Assembly: GCF_001625565.1 (NCBI RefSeq)
Contig: NZ_AUXS01000042.1
Span: 1-64,000 of the forward strand
Direction: 5' to 3'
DNA: 64,000 nucleotides
From: Pseudoalteromonas luteoviolacea NCIMB 1944
GTDB taxonomy: Bacteria; Pseudomonadota; Gammaproteobacteria; Enterobacterales; Alteromonadaceae
Below, piece by piece: positions 51,489 through 61,600 of the stretch. Position numbers and translations under genes: made by a program. Numbering within the stretch: position 1 is the first letter of the stretch; each line of letters starts with the position of its first letter. The notes under the pieces were generated by a model, which was given only the letters and a program-made list of their open reading frames with translations, made no database searches and had not been told where the DNA came from.

Positions 51489-51866
51489 CTACTTTTCACC
51501 TAACACTTCAAATTCATCATACACCAGACGTGCCAGACCATCCTGCTCGACAATCCAGTGTTCTCTGTGAACAACGCCATAAGCTTTGTTCATAGTCCAT
51601 TTAGAGGTCAAGATAAAACCTCCTTCAGGGGATGGCTGCCAATCGACATCACTGTAGTCAACACTGTGAAAACCTTGATCTATGATGTCTTGCCAGAATT
51701 GGGCAATTTGTTCTCGGCCATGAAATACGCCAAATGGTTTTGCTTCCATAATAGCATCTCGAGTGTATTGCATTGCACAGGCTTGCGCATCTTGGCGGTT
51801 AAACGCTTGCTGCCAAGCAGCAATACCAGCTTTACACTGGGCTAATGGTGTTGATTCTGTATTCAT
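51489..51866 (-). CDS. NTF2-like (SnoaL-type) protein
   Basis: 125 residues, cytoplasmic. The opening helix GIAAWQQAFNRQDAQACAMQYTRDAIMEAKPFGVFHGREQIAQFWQDIIDQGF and the strands SKWTMNKAYGVVHREHWIVEQ are typical of the SnoaL/NTF2 fold. The substrate or ligand is unknown. It is divergent from a LysR gene and probably under its control. A truncated copy lies at 49702-49899. Confidence 0.85.
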   Translation of the reverse strand: MNTESTPLAQCKAGIAAWQQAFNRQDAQACAMQYTRDAIMEAKPFGVFHGREQIAQFWQDIIDQGFHSVDYSDVDWQPSPEGGFILTSKWTMNKAYGVVHREHWIVEQDGLARLVYDEFEVLGEK

Positions 51867-51884
51867 GATGATCTTCCGCTAAAT

Positions 51885-51898
51885 TTAAACTTGTTTAA
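51885..51898. promoter_or_regulatory. Palindrome in the NTF2-like/LysR promoter region
   Basis: TTAAAC-TT-GTTTAA is a perfect dyad between the divergent genes, within about 20 bp of the NTF2-like start, and is a candidate binding site for the neighbouring LysR protein. Confidence 0.4.
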
Positions 51899-51968
51899 GC
51901 TTAGAGGTTTAATTAAATTAGAAAAACAGTGTAAATAGAATCAATTGTTTAACTGAGAAGAACAATCA

Positions 51969-52841
51969 ATGAATAAATTGCGCCATATGTCACTATTTGC
52001 CCATATTGTCGAATGCGGTTCCATCACTGCCGCAGCAAGTGATTTAGGGTTATCTAAATCTGTATTAAGTCAGCACTTAAAAGTACTTGAGCAGGAATTG
52101 GGTGTGACTTTGCTCAAGCGTACGACCCGAAAACAAAGCTTGACCGCAGCGGGGGAGAGTTTTTATGGGCAGTGTAAATTAATCAATCAAACCGCCCAAA
52201 TTGCATGGCTTGAGGCGGCGCAGTTTAATCAAGAAGTAAAAGGAAAATTAAAGATCACAGCGCCAAATGTATTGATGACTACGCTTGTGGCGCCTGCGCT
52301 GGCTCAAATATGCATTCACTACCCCCAATTGCAGTTAGAGTTGCTTGCTGATGACCAACAATTGGATTTACAGGCGCAAAACATTGATTTGGCGATCCGC
52401 GTTGGGCGATCTCAAAATAGCGATGCCAAACAACGAAAAATCGGTGAATTCAGAGATGTCTTATGTGGCGAACCACAATTACTGTCAGCTCACCCACCGC
52501 AGCAACTGAGATATATCGCCAATGTTTGGCAGGGGGCGGACATTGAACATGTGTTCATATCTTCTGAAGGAAATGAAAAGCGGTTTTCAGCTACACCAAG
52601 CTGTGTCGCTAATTCATTCGATACTTGTATGACTCTGATTTGCCAAGGCGCAGGGATTGGTTTGATCCCTGAGTTTAAGTTATCTCAGTATGCTGCGCAC
52701 TTGGCAGAAGTTTTTCCTCACTATAAATTACCGCTCAACCCTGTGTTTGCTTTGCATACGTTCGACAAACAAGTTCCACTGAGTATAAAAGTGTGCTTAG
52801 AAGCAATAGAAAATCAGCTTGCACACGGGATGGGGAAATAG
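51969..52841 (+). CDS. LysR-family transcriptional regulator
   Basis: 290 residues. HTH region VECGSITAAASDLGLSKSVLSQHLKVLEQELGVTLLKRTTRKQSLTAAG, of the CrgA/DmlR-type subgroup, then a compact effector domain (GKLKITAPNVLMTTLVAPALAQI). It is divergent from the NTF2-like gene and ends near a convergent hairpin shared with the amylase gene. Confidence 0.88.
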   Translation: MNKLRHMSLFAHIVECGSITAAASDLGLSKSVLSQHLKVLEQELGVTLLKRTTRKQSLTAAGESFYGQCKLINQTAQIAWLEAAQFNQEVKGKLKITAPNVLMTTLVAPALAQICIHYPQLQLELLADDQQLDLQAQNIDLAIRVGRSQNSDAKQRKIGEFRDVLCGEPQLLSAHPPQQLRYIANVWQGADIEHVFISSEGNEKRFSATPSCVANSFDTCMTLICQGAGIGLIPEFKLSQYAAHLAEVFPHYKLPLNPVFALHTFDKQVPLSIKVCLEAIENQLAHGMGK

Positions 52842-52844
52842 ATG

Positions 52845-52870
52845 ACCACACAGTAAGTAGTGTGGTCAAA
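52845..52870. terminator. Convergent hairpin between LysR and amylase genes
   Basis: A perfect 9-bp stem (TGACCACAC with GTGTGGTCA) and 8-nt loop between convergent stops. AAAAAA adjoins on the amylase side. Confidence 0.65.
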
Positions 52871-52875
52871 AAAGC

Positions 52876-54975
52876 TTAATCTTTTGGATAAGTCTGTAAG
52901 TCACCTTGTGGTACATAAATGGTATAACCACGACTTGGTGCGCTAAAATAGCCTCTGCCATCTTCATAGACTGTGACTGTATCATCGGGGTCAAAGGCAT
53001 TAACTAAGGTTTGCCCGGCTAAATTACTAAACCCAGTAGCGTGCGTAGTAACCCAAAGCCCTTTGCGCTGCGTATCATGGTTATTTAATACTACAATGGC
53101 TCCCTGTTTTTGTAGTTTGCCGAACCGTCTCGCAACATAAACATGTTGAACATCACCATAGGGAGAACCTATTTTTGATAGTACCGCTAACCCACCGTCC
53201 ATGTAGGTATTGCGAGCAAACATGAGTTTGTTGATTTCTTGCTTTAAGCTCGCAGGGGCTGTGATGGTTTTGCTGGGGTCATGATAATCGTATTGCTTTA
53301 CACCATAATAGTGAGAGTAAAACACCGTTGGTTTGCCTTCATGACTGAGGATGTAGGCATAAGCAAGTTTGTGGTCTTTGCTCACCCACTTATCGTACTC
53401 TTTTCCTGTATCGTGGTTCTCGACAAAGGTGACCACTGACGTCCCCGGCAATTGGTGTCCTCGGTCATTCCTTACTAGCCCCGCATGATTGAGTGTTCGC
53501 ATATCAAAATTTTGGTTTTGATTGGTCATCTGTGTAAGCACTGACTTTAAAGGGAAGTCAAACGCATCGACATCGGCGCCCGCGTTGTGCACTGTATCCA
53601 CCCAAGATTTGATGCTGCTGTCACCACCCCAGTATTCAGCGACGACAAATGGCTGTTTGCCATTGTGTTTAGGTAGGTTATTCACCCATTTTGCGGCAAA
53701 CTCTGGCTGAAAGCCGCGAACGAAATCAAGGCGAAAGCCATCAAAATTGTGCTCTGTTTTAAGCCATTTCCCCCAGTCGATCAGCTTTTGTTGTACTCGG
53801 GGTGAAAAGGTATTGGTATCATTGCCAAAAAATTTGGTATTGGTGATCACTTCGTCATTGCCCATTTCGCCAAGCCAGTCATCGCCATCAACAGGATGGA
53901 AGTCATGATACCGCCAGCCATCATCGCTGTTTGGGTAGTTGCCATCAGCTTTGCGCTGAGGAGGGGCTATACGTGTATTGGTATAGGCGAATAAGTGACT
54001 GGCTGTGATATTTACTGCGGGGCTGTCTGGCGTACTTTGTTGCCAGACTTCAATGGGTAAGAAACCGTTTGTTTGCGATGTATCAGTCCAGTTTGTTTGG
54101 CTGCTTGGATCACCTTGCTTTGCACTGAGGCTCAGATATAAGCTCTGTTTATTTGGGACATCTAGCCAGTACTCGTCAATATCAGCTTGGTCAATTACCT
54201 GGCCTCTCATCGTTGTATTCAGCCCAGAAAATGCGTTACTTCCGGGTCTTATTGCCGAGTAGTTGCCATCGTTGGGTTCTTGCTCGCGGTGGATTGCATT
54301 GGAGGGGATTTGTCCTTTAGAATCCTTAATTGACAGCGCATATCCTCGTGTTGTGATACTTTGTTGCCATGGCATGGTTGAGCCATAGCCTTGCACTTTA
54401 ATGAACACCCGTCCTTGTACATCTTTGAGCTGCCAGTTGATTTCATTGCTCGGATAGGCCACATATTGGTGCTGATGAGCTTTACCAAGTGCGTAGGCTT
54501 TCACTGCAGGATTTATTTCACTGTCTTGTTCGTTGCTATAAATATGATTTAACACTACATCTGCATATACGTTAATGTGGTGCTGTTGCAGTGTACTTAT
54601 CATATTGGTGAGCTCAGCTTGGCTACCAAAGCGGGTTTCAATACTGCCCTTTTGCAAGTAGCGACCTAAGTCATAGTGGTCGTAAACACCATATCCCATG
54701 TCAATGATCCCCCAGTTCCCTTTTGATGGAGGTGGGATCCAAATGCTGGAAAATCCAGCTTTTGCGAGTGCAGGTGCCTGTTCAGCGAGATGATCCCACC
54801 AAATACCATTTTTGTTTTTTTCATCTACAGGCACATCCCAATAAAACCCTTGTAGCATCACATCGTCAGTGGCGATGCATAAGTGGGAGGTGAGAGATAA
54901 AAGTGTACTCGCTATTATATATCGGGGCTTGAAGCGGGTGTGTAGTCCGAGTGACTTATTGGTATTTTCGAGCAT
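52876..54975 (-). CDS. Secreted GH13 alpha-amylase with inserted beta domain
   Basis: 699 residues from the ATG after AAGGAACTGCT; the longer frame would begin at TTG. A signal peptide spans about 15-35. The GH13 barrel has YADVVLNH (region I), GFRLDFVRGF with nucleophile Asp417, VVAEYWGG with acid/base Glu447, and FVENHDTG with Asp522. An extra beta segment of roughly 145 residues (about 185-330) lies in domain B. It includes REQEPNDGNYSAIRPG and DIDEYWLDVPNKQSLYLSLS, which resemble a pre-peptidase C-terminal-type fold. The enzyme breaks alpha-1,4 glucans outside the cell. No maltose genes adjoin. Confidence 0.92.
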   Translation of the reverse strand: MLENTNKSLGLHTRFKPRYIIASTLLSLTSHLCIATDDVMLQGFYWDVPVDEKNKNGIWWDHLAEQAPALAKAGFSSIWIPPPSKGNWGIIDMGYGVYDHYDLGRYLQKGSIETRFGSQAELTNMISTLQQHHINVYADVVLNHIYSNEQDSEINPAVKAYALGKAHQHQYVAYPSNEINWQLKDVQGRVFIKVQGYGSTMPWQQSITTRGYALSIKDSKGQIPSNAIHREQEPNDGNYSAIRPGSNAFSGLNTTMRGQVIDQADIDEYWLDVPNKQSLYLSLSAKQGDPSSQTNWTDTSQTNGFLPIEVWQQSTPDSPAVNITASHLFAYTNTRIAPPQRKADGNYPNSDDGWRYHDFHPVDGDDWLGEMGNDEVITNTKFFGNDTNTFSPRVQQKLIDWGKWLKTEHNFDGFRLDFVRGFQPEFAAKWVNNLPKHNGKQPFVVAEYWGGDSSIKSWVDTVHNAGADVDAFDFPLKSVLTQMTNQNQNFDMRTLNHAGLVRNDRGHQLPGTSVVTFVENHDTGKEYDKWVSKDHKLAYAYILSHEGKPTVFYSHYYGVKQYDYHDPSKTITAPASLKQEINKLMFARNTYMDGGLAVLSKIGSPYGDVQHVYVARRFGKLQKQGAIVVLNNHDTQRKGLWVTTHATGFSNLAGQTLVNAFDPDDTVTVYEDGRGYFSAPSRGYTIYVPQGDLQTYPKD

Positions 54976-55190
54976 AGCAGTTCCTTGCAAAATAATGGTT
55001 GAGTTTTATCAGCATTGAAAATAATTAAAGTAGCACTTTTGTAAGTTTTTTGTTTTGAATACGTATGCATGACTGTATTTTTATCAAGGAATAAAGGAGG
55101 AGGTATGTATGTAGCTAATCGTGAGGGGTTTGTTATGTTATTTAGGTTATGTTATACCGTATCTTTCTGGTGTTAATAAAGGGACTGATT

Positions 55191-56903
55191 ATGTATTTTG
55201 TCGCATTGTTTATTGTGCTTTCTAGTTTTCAATTAATGGCATTAGAGGTAACAGAGTTGAGGATCCCCGTTCGTGACAAAACGGAGCTGGCTGCAACGAT
55301 TTACACGCCCGTTTCTTCACCCAGTAGCGAGAAAAAGTTTCCAGTTATTGTACAGTTTACACCCTATGGCAGAAGTGAAGCGCTGCAAAGAGGGCGCTAC
55401 TTTAGTAAGCATGGCTATATCTTTGTAGCAGTGGATAGTCGGGGGTTAGGTGACTCAAACGGCGTATTTACCCCTTTTATTGACGAAGGTCGTGATGGTT
55501 TTGATGTAATTGAGTACCTCGCAAAACATCCGATGAGCAATGGGCTGGTGGGCACATTGGGGGGGTCGTATCGTGGCTTTGCGCAATGGGCAATCCAAAA
55601 ATATCGACCGCCCTCGTTGCAGTCAATGATTGCCATTGCATCGGTTTACCCTGGCTATGACTTCCCAATGGGCAATAATATTTTTTCTGACTATACAATT
55701 TCATGGCTAGATTTTGTATTGTCCAAGGGGAATAACAAACGTTATGGCAATGGGGATGGGTGGCAACAAGCGTACTTAAGGCAAAAAAATAGCGGTACAA
55801 GGTTCAAGGATTTAGACAAAAACGCAGCGCATTTATCTGATGTATATCAGACTTGGCTTGCGCACCCAAGCTATGATGAATATTGGCAGGAAATGGTGCC
55901 CAAACAACAAGATTATGCCGCCATAACTACACCAATATTGTCTATAACGGGTCACTATGATGGTGACCAGCGAGGCACGTTGCAGTATTTTAAAAATCAC
56001 CAACAGTGGGGCAATAAGGTAGCCCGTTCTGAGCACTATTTGATAGTTGGGCCGTGGGATCACAGCGGCACTCGCAAACCAAAAAGCCATGTACATGAAG
56101 CGCACTTTCTCAATCTCAGTATGCTCGACATGTTTAAAATTTACTTAGATTGGTTTAATTGGACCCTAAAAGGCGCGGCAAAGCCTGCTTATTTGACCGC
56201 GCCTGTGATGCACTATATCCAAGCGTCAGGTTTGTGGGTTGGCCAGACGCAATTAAAGTCGGGAGCCGATGTTCAACACTTGTCTTTGCAATCACTACAG
56301 ACTCAAGGTGAACAGCAACCTGTGAGCAGGTATCGTTATGACCCGGCTACACCACACGCATTGCCATTATCAAAAGATATGACGGGCTCGGTCAACTTAC
56401 CCAATGAGCACGATGGTTATGTGGTATTTGAAACCCAGCCTTTGGACAGTGACAAAGTATTGTTCGGTCGCTTGGAAGCAGAGGTTTGGTTAGCGATGAA
56501 CGTACCAGATAGTGATTTTTATCTGGATGCATTTGAGGTGTGTGCTAACACTCTTCCTCGGTTACTAAGTAAAGCACGCAAGCGGGCAAAATATCGTGAT
56601 AGTTTAGCTAAGCCAGTTTCAACGCCCATTAACGAGCCTTTTTTGATCCAGTTTAAAGACTTTGATTGGGTGGCGCGAAACATCGAAAAAGGGTGTAAAT
56701 TGCAATTTGTTATACGCTCGTCACAGTGGCATCGGCAAAAGCATTTTAACAGCGCTTTACCCGTTGCATTTCAGACCATGAAACAAGCGCAAATTGCTGA
56801 CATACAGATATTACATCAGCCACAATATCCGAGTTACATTACAATACCCTGGTTACAACCAGGCGATGTAGGCAAACCCGTTGTTTTACCTTTGAGTCAG
56901 TAG
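55191..56903 (+). CDS. CocE/NonD-family hydrolase, secreted
   Basis: 570 residues from the ATG at 55191, which starts a signal peptide (FVALFIVLSSFQLMA). The alpha/beta core contains the S15-type nucleophile Ser126 in GGSYRGF, ITGHYDGDQRG with the Asp region, and VGPWDHSG with the His. The C-terminal jelly-roll domain (about 370-570) matches X-Pro dipeptidyl-peptidase C-terminal folds. Members hydrolyse peptides, cocaine-like esters or glutaryl amides. The substrate is unknown. It is convergent with the receiver/kinase gene, with 4 bp between stops. Confidence 0.88.
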   Translation: MYFVALFIVLSSFQLMALEVTELRIPVRDKTELAATIYTPVSSPSSEKKFPVIVQFTPYGRSEALQRGRYFSKHGYIFVAVDSRGLGDSNGVFTPFIDEGRDGFDVIEYLAKHPMSNGLVGTLGGSYRGFAQWAIQKYRPPSLQSMIAIASVYPGYDFPMGNNIFSDYTISWLDFVLSKGNNKRYGNGDGWQQAYLRQKNSGTRFKDLDKNAAHLSDVYQTWLAHPSYDEYWQEMVPKQQDYAAITTPILSITGHYDGDQRGTLQYFKNHQQWGNKVARSEHYLIVGPWDHSGTRKPKSHVHEAHFLNLSMLDMFKIYLDWFNWTLKGAAKPAYLTAPVMHYIQASGLWVGQTQLKSGADVQHLSLQSLQTQGEQQPVSRYRYDPATPHALPLSKDMTGSVNLPNEHDGYVVFETQPLDSDKVLFGRLEAEVWLAMNVPDSDFYLDAFEVCANTLPRLLSKARKRAKYRDSLAKPVSTPINEPFLIQFKDFDWVARNIEKGCKLQFVIRSSQWHRQKHFNSALPVAFQTMKQAQIADIQILHQPQYPSYITIPWLQPGDVGKPVVLPLSQ

Positions 56904-56907
56904 CCGC

Positions 56908-58434
56908 TTAGGCGGTGGGCAAATTAACAAAGACAGAGGTGCCTGTTTGCTCATCGCTACGATATTCAATGTAACCCTTTTGTTGTTCTGCAAGTACTTT
57001 GGCTGTATAGGTGCCTAGACCAGAACGCGCCTCTTTACCGTATGAAACAAACTTATCAAAAAACTGATTGCGTATCTGTTTGGCTATGGGATCAGGGTTG
57101 TGGATTGCAATAGTGTGGAATTGGGCGTTATTTTCACTTTGTATGCTAATAGAGACTGTTTTGTCTCGAGATGTTGCTTCTAAGGCGTTTTGAATCAAAT
57201 GGGTAAACAAGGCAAATAAAAGCTGTTGCTCTCCCTTTACATGCAAATTGTTTGGCACCGTGTTGGTAATATTGATCTGATGCTCTGAGATTATGTGGCT
57301 CAACCCCATTAGAACCTTGTCGAGCAGCTCACGCAATGCATGGGGGGAGGGCTCTAATGTATACTCGTCACGTTCAATTTTTTGCAAGGTTTGCATATTG
57401 TCCAAATGAAGCTGTAATTGTTGGCAGTTCTGTTGGATAAAATCTAAATATTGCTGTGCTTTTGACGGGTTATTTAAGTTATCCGACAATTGGTGGCTGG
57501 CAGTTTGAATTTCTTTGATTGGGTTGATGACTTCCTGCTGATTTACAGTATCAAACTGATCTCTGAGTTTGGCATTTTCCATCATGGTGTCAATTTGGGT
57601 GCGCATTAACCGATTTGAATCTATTGCGCGGCAGTGTGCTTTAACTCTCGAACGCACAATAGAAGGGTTTGCCGGTTTGGTTATATAGTCCACAGCGCCT
57701 AGCTCTAACCCTTTAACGATATGCTCTGTTTGCTCTAAAGCCGACAAAAATATTACGGTAATATGCTGTGTATTAGGGTCGGCCTTAAGTCGTTTACACA
57801 CTTCAATGCCATCCATGTCTGGCATCATAATATCTAACAGTACCAAGTCGGGTTGGGGCTCCATTGCACATATTTGCAACGCTTTTTTTCCATTTAAGGC
57901 TGCCTTTACTTTGTAATCTTTGCGCAAAATATCACTGATAACCTTGATGTTATCTGCGACATCGTCGACCACTAGAACTTGAGTTACGTGCTCACTTTGT
58001 GCCGTCTGTTCTGCTGCATTGGCTTTCATCGGCCTAACTGGCTTACTTAGTGCGCGCTGCAATCGGGATAACAAAATTTGGCTAGAGAATGGCTTGACAA
58101 TGTATTCGGATACGCCACTTTGAATGGCTTGCATCACATTACCTTGATCTATGGTGGCAGAGGTCATAACAAAAGGGATCTGCGCTGTGCGAGGAGTACT
58201 GCGGACATACTGTAGTAAAGAAATCCCATCTAATTTGGGTAATTGCCATTCAGAAATGATGAGTTGCACATCGTTATAAGTGAGTTTTTCTCGAGCATCT
58301 ACACCATTTGAACTCTGTACGACAGTGACATTTGCGGCGAGCTTTTTGGCTGTACTGGCTATCATGGAACGAATGGATTCGTGAGGTTCCACAAGAAGAA
58401 TGGTGATTGGCTGGGGGTTGTCACTCCAGGTCAT
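56908..58434 (-). CDS. Tandem receiver plus degenerate kinase core protein
   Basis: 508 residues, soluble. Receiver 1 (about 11-130) has Glu16-Pro17 for the usual acidic pair and Glu62 (IISEWQLP) where the phosphoacceptor Asp should be, but keeps Lys114. Receiver 2 (about 152-270) is complete, with VVDD and Asp201 (LLDIMMP). The following helical segment (about 290-390) lacks the SHELRTP-type His box. An HATPase-like domain closes the protein (N-box HLIQNALEAT, HNPDP, GLGTYTAKVLAEQQKG). It is divergent from the giant hybrid kinase at 58677 and could be its partner. Its output is not clear. Confidence 0.85.
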   Translation of the reverse strand: MTWSDNPQPITILLVEPHESIRSMIASTAKKLAANVTVVQSSNGVDAREKLTYNDVQLIISEWQLPKLDGISLLQYVRSTPRTAQIPFVMTSATIDQGNVMQAIQSGVSEYIVKPFSSQILLSRLQRALSKPVRPMKANAAEQTAQSEHVTQVLVVDDVADNIKVISDILRKDYKVKAALNGKKALQICAMEPQPDLVLLDIMMPDMDGIEVCKRLKADPNTQHITVIFLSALEQTEHIVKGLELGAVDYITKPANPSIVRSRVKAHCRAIDSNRLMRTQIDTMMENAKLRDQFDTVNQQEVINPIKEIQTASHQLSDNLNNPSKAQQYLDFIQQNCQQLQLHLDNMQTLQKIERDEYTLEPSPHALRELLDKVLMGLSHIISEHQINITNTVPNNLHVKGEQQLLFALFTHLIQNALEATSRDKTVSISIQSENNAQFHTIAIHNPDPIAKQIRNQFFDKFVSYGKEARSGLGTYTAKVLAEQQKGYIEYRSDEQTGTSVFVNLPTA

Positions 58435-58676
58435 AGCGCTCTCCGCGTCAAGTTTGCTTAATGGAAGTTAAAGGCTAATTGGCTGTCCTTGGCACGCGAC
58501 TACATAACTGAGTGATTGATAGACAAAAATTAACTCTTCTTATTTTGCACATGTTATCGAAAAGTGTCTAATAATTATGCATACACTCATATTGATTGAA
58601 TAGGCAGCACTTATTTCCCTGATGTGTTGCTACAGAGTGAAAATGTTTGCAATCCAGATATCTCAAGGAGTCAGAT

Positions 58677-61600
58677 ATGCGCCTTTGGCGGCTGTTTTTG
58701 TTTTTAATAAGTTTGTGTATGTATGTCGAAAGTGTCGACGCCACCTCGCAAGTTAAGGTGGAAGCCATTTCAGCATATAATGGTTTAGCAAACCCACAAA
58801 TTTACGCGGTGTCAAAGGATCCTCAGGGATTCATGTGGTTTGGAAGTGCCGACGGTGTTAAGCGCTATGATGGATATCAATTCGTCAGCTTTAATCACGA
58901 CCCAAACGATCCTCATTCGTTGTCTGCAAACAGTGTTGGAGCATTACTCTTCGATAACCAAGGTCGATTATGGGCTGGCACATGGGGTGGCGGTCTAAAC
59001 CTGTTTATTCGCGAAAAACAGCATTTTGTGCACTTTAAACATGATGACAGTGATCCCAACTCCCTCGGCGCCAATAAGGTACAAACACTATTTGAAAGTC
59101 GCGACGGTACTCTGTGGGTTGGCACCAATGGGGGAGGACTAAATCGATTGAGGGGAGATCTGCAAAGCTTTGAGCGGTTTGTACAGCAGCAAAATAATCC
59201 CCATAGTTTAGGCAATAACCGAGTGTGGAGTATCAGTGAGGGGGAACAGGGCGGTATTTGGGTTGGAACATCAAATGGGTTGTATCGGCTAGATCGAGAT
59301 ACTGGGCAATTTCGAGCATTCGGTGTAGCACCTCGCTCTTTGGATCACGCTGAAGTACGTCAAGTATCAGTGGACGATATGGGCCGGATCTGGGTAGCGA
59401 CGCGAACAAGCTTTGGTTTGTTTAACCCTGAAACGGCTGAATACCACACTTTTAACTTACCATCAGGTACCTTACCGAGTGTCACTAGGTTACATCATTT
59501 TAATGACGATATTTTATTGGCCACGTTTGCAGGCGTGTATCGCTTTTCACCTCGGGTGAATCAGTTTGTTCCCGTGATAGATAATGGTGAGTTGACGCTA
59601 CTTCAAAACCGTGATGTCAGGCAAATCCTGATTGATGACAGCGGGTTGCTGTGGGCGGCGACGCGATACTCCGGCGTGCAAAAGGTGTTTCCAAACCCGC
59701 CTGCTTTTGTGTCTTGGCAGAACTTTTTGAACGAGCAATTACTCTCTGGGTTATTTAATCAAGTACTGGCTATTGAGCCTGCCAAAATGGGCGGGGTTTG
59801 GTTGGGCACAGGTCGCGGTTTAGTGCACTTCGATGGCAAATCGCAGTTTACACCTTTTGCCGATGCGAAAACTTTACAGGGCAATTATCGGTTGCGTATT
59901 CACAGTATGGCCCGAAATGCACAAGGCCAGCTATTTGCAGCAACCAGCTTTGGGCTATATCAAGTTGATGAAAACGAAAAATCGCTAAGCTTAGTGCCTC
60001 TACCTTGGTTAGATGATTCCCGTCGCTCCGTTGAACATGTCAGCTTTGATAAACAAGGGCAAATGTGGCTTGTGCTGGCTGGGCGTAGTGGTTTGACACG
60101 ACTGAATACGACAAACAATGGAGTGACACACTTTTTAGCGGGGCAGGACTTGGAGTTTACCTTTCATGACAGTGAAGGACAGGTATGGGCAGGCACCGAT
60201 GGAGAAGGGGTATTTAGAATCGACCAGCAAACCTCTGAGTTTGTGCAATATACGGCGCACACAGGGCAAGTAGGGCCCAATGGCAACTATGTGACTCATG
60301 CAATGCAACAAGGTGAATACATTTGGCTTGCCACCAATTTGGGGATAACGCGTTTCGACATGTCTAACAAGCGTTTTAAACAGTATGACAACACCGCGTC
60401 GCAAGTTAACTTTGCAGTGAAATCAATCGCCCAAGACAAAGACGGTTTTTTATGGTTTGCCAGTGCCAGTGGCGTGTTTAAATTTGACCCAACCTACGGT
60501 ATTTTTCACCAGTTTACGACAAATGATGGTTTGATAAATCATCACTTTTTGGCTCGTTCATTTATTGTGATGGATGAGCAAATATTGTTTGGCAGTATCG
60601 ATGGGATCACAGGTTTTAATCCCAAAGATGTCAAAGTGAATACCAGTGCACCCCCAGTCGCGTTCACGCAAGCTTTTATTGATGGTCGCCCTACCGCAAT
60701 CGACAACGGTGAAATCCGTCTGAGTCATCGCGACAAAAACTTATCGATTCATTTTGCAGCACTAGATTACCAAGCCACTGACGACAATCGCTATCGCACT
60801 TGGTTGGATGGCTATCATGATAAGTGGAGCGCCATTACCCCCGAGCACATTGTCAATTATCGCGAGTTACCGCCAGGCACATATCGCTTTCGGGTTCAAG
60901 GAAGTAACAACCACGGTGTGTGGAATCAAGTTGGTATTGAACTCAAAATCATCAGTGTTCCAGCATGGTATCAAACTTTGTGGTTCCGTATATTAATGCC
61001 ATTGCTTGGGGTGTTAATTCTGTTAGGGGCATTTTGGCTCAGAGTAAGGCAGTTGCGAGAAAACAGCATCGAGCTTGAACGCAAAATAGCCCGTAGGACG
61101 CGAGATATTGTGGTGTTGGGGGAAGTTGGGAAGGAGGTCGCTGCAACCTATGATATGCATGTGATAAGCGAAACTATATACAACCATTTGAGTGATATAT
61201 TGCACTGCGAGTTTTTTGCTGTTGGGGTATTTTATCCGGAAAAAGACTATGTCGATTATATTTATGCGAACCAGCAAGGGGAGCTATACGAGGCATTGGA
61301 AAGCCATACCAAAGTGATCAGCAGTGCTGACGTATACTGTGTGTCAAATGGCCAAGAGTTTTATGCTGCCTGCGAAGAAGAATGGCAAAGTGTTGATTTA
61401 AAAGCATGTAATAACCTCTATGGGGAACAAACTAAGTCGGTATTTTGCGCGCCTTTGGTGGTAGACGGTAAAGTAATCGGAGTATTTACCGTGCAGTCAA
61501 ACAAACCTCGCGCATATAAAGAGGTTCATTTAAACGTACTGCGGTCCGTGGCCAATCACATTGCTGTTGCGCTGGCGAATTCTTTGTCTTATAGCGAATT

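Larger units (their letters stand above)
49924..51686. repeat. Tandem duplication, unit B
   Basis: The second copy (about 1763 bp) has the same gene order as unit A: exporter 3' fragment, barrel lipoprotein, intact creA-like gene, NTF2-like gene. Here the NTF2-like gene continues beyond the unit and is complete. The two units differ at about one position in ten, so the event is not very recent. Confidence 0.85.
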
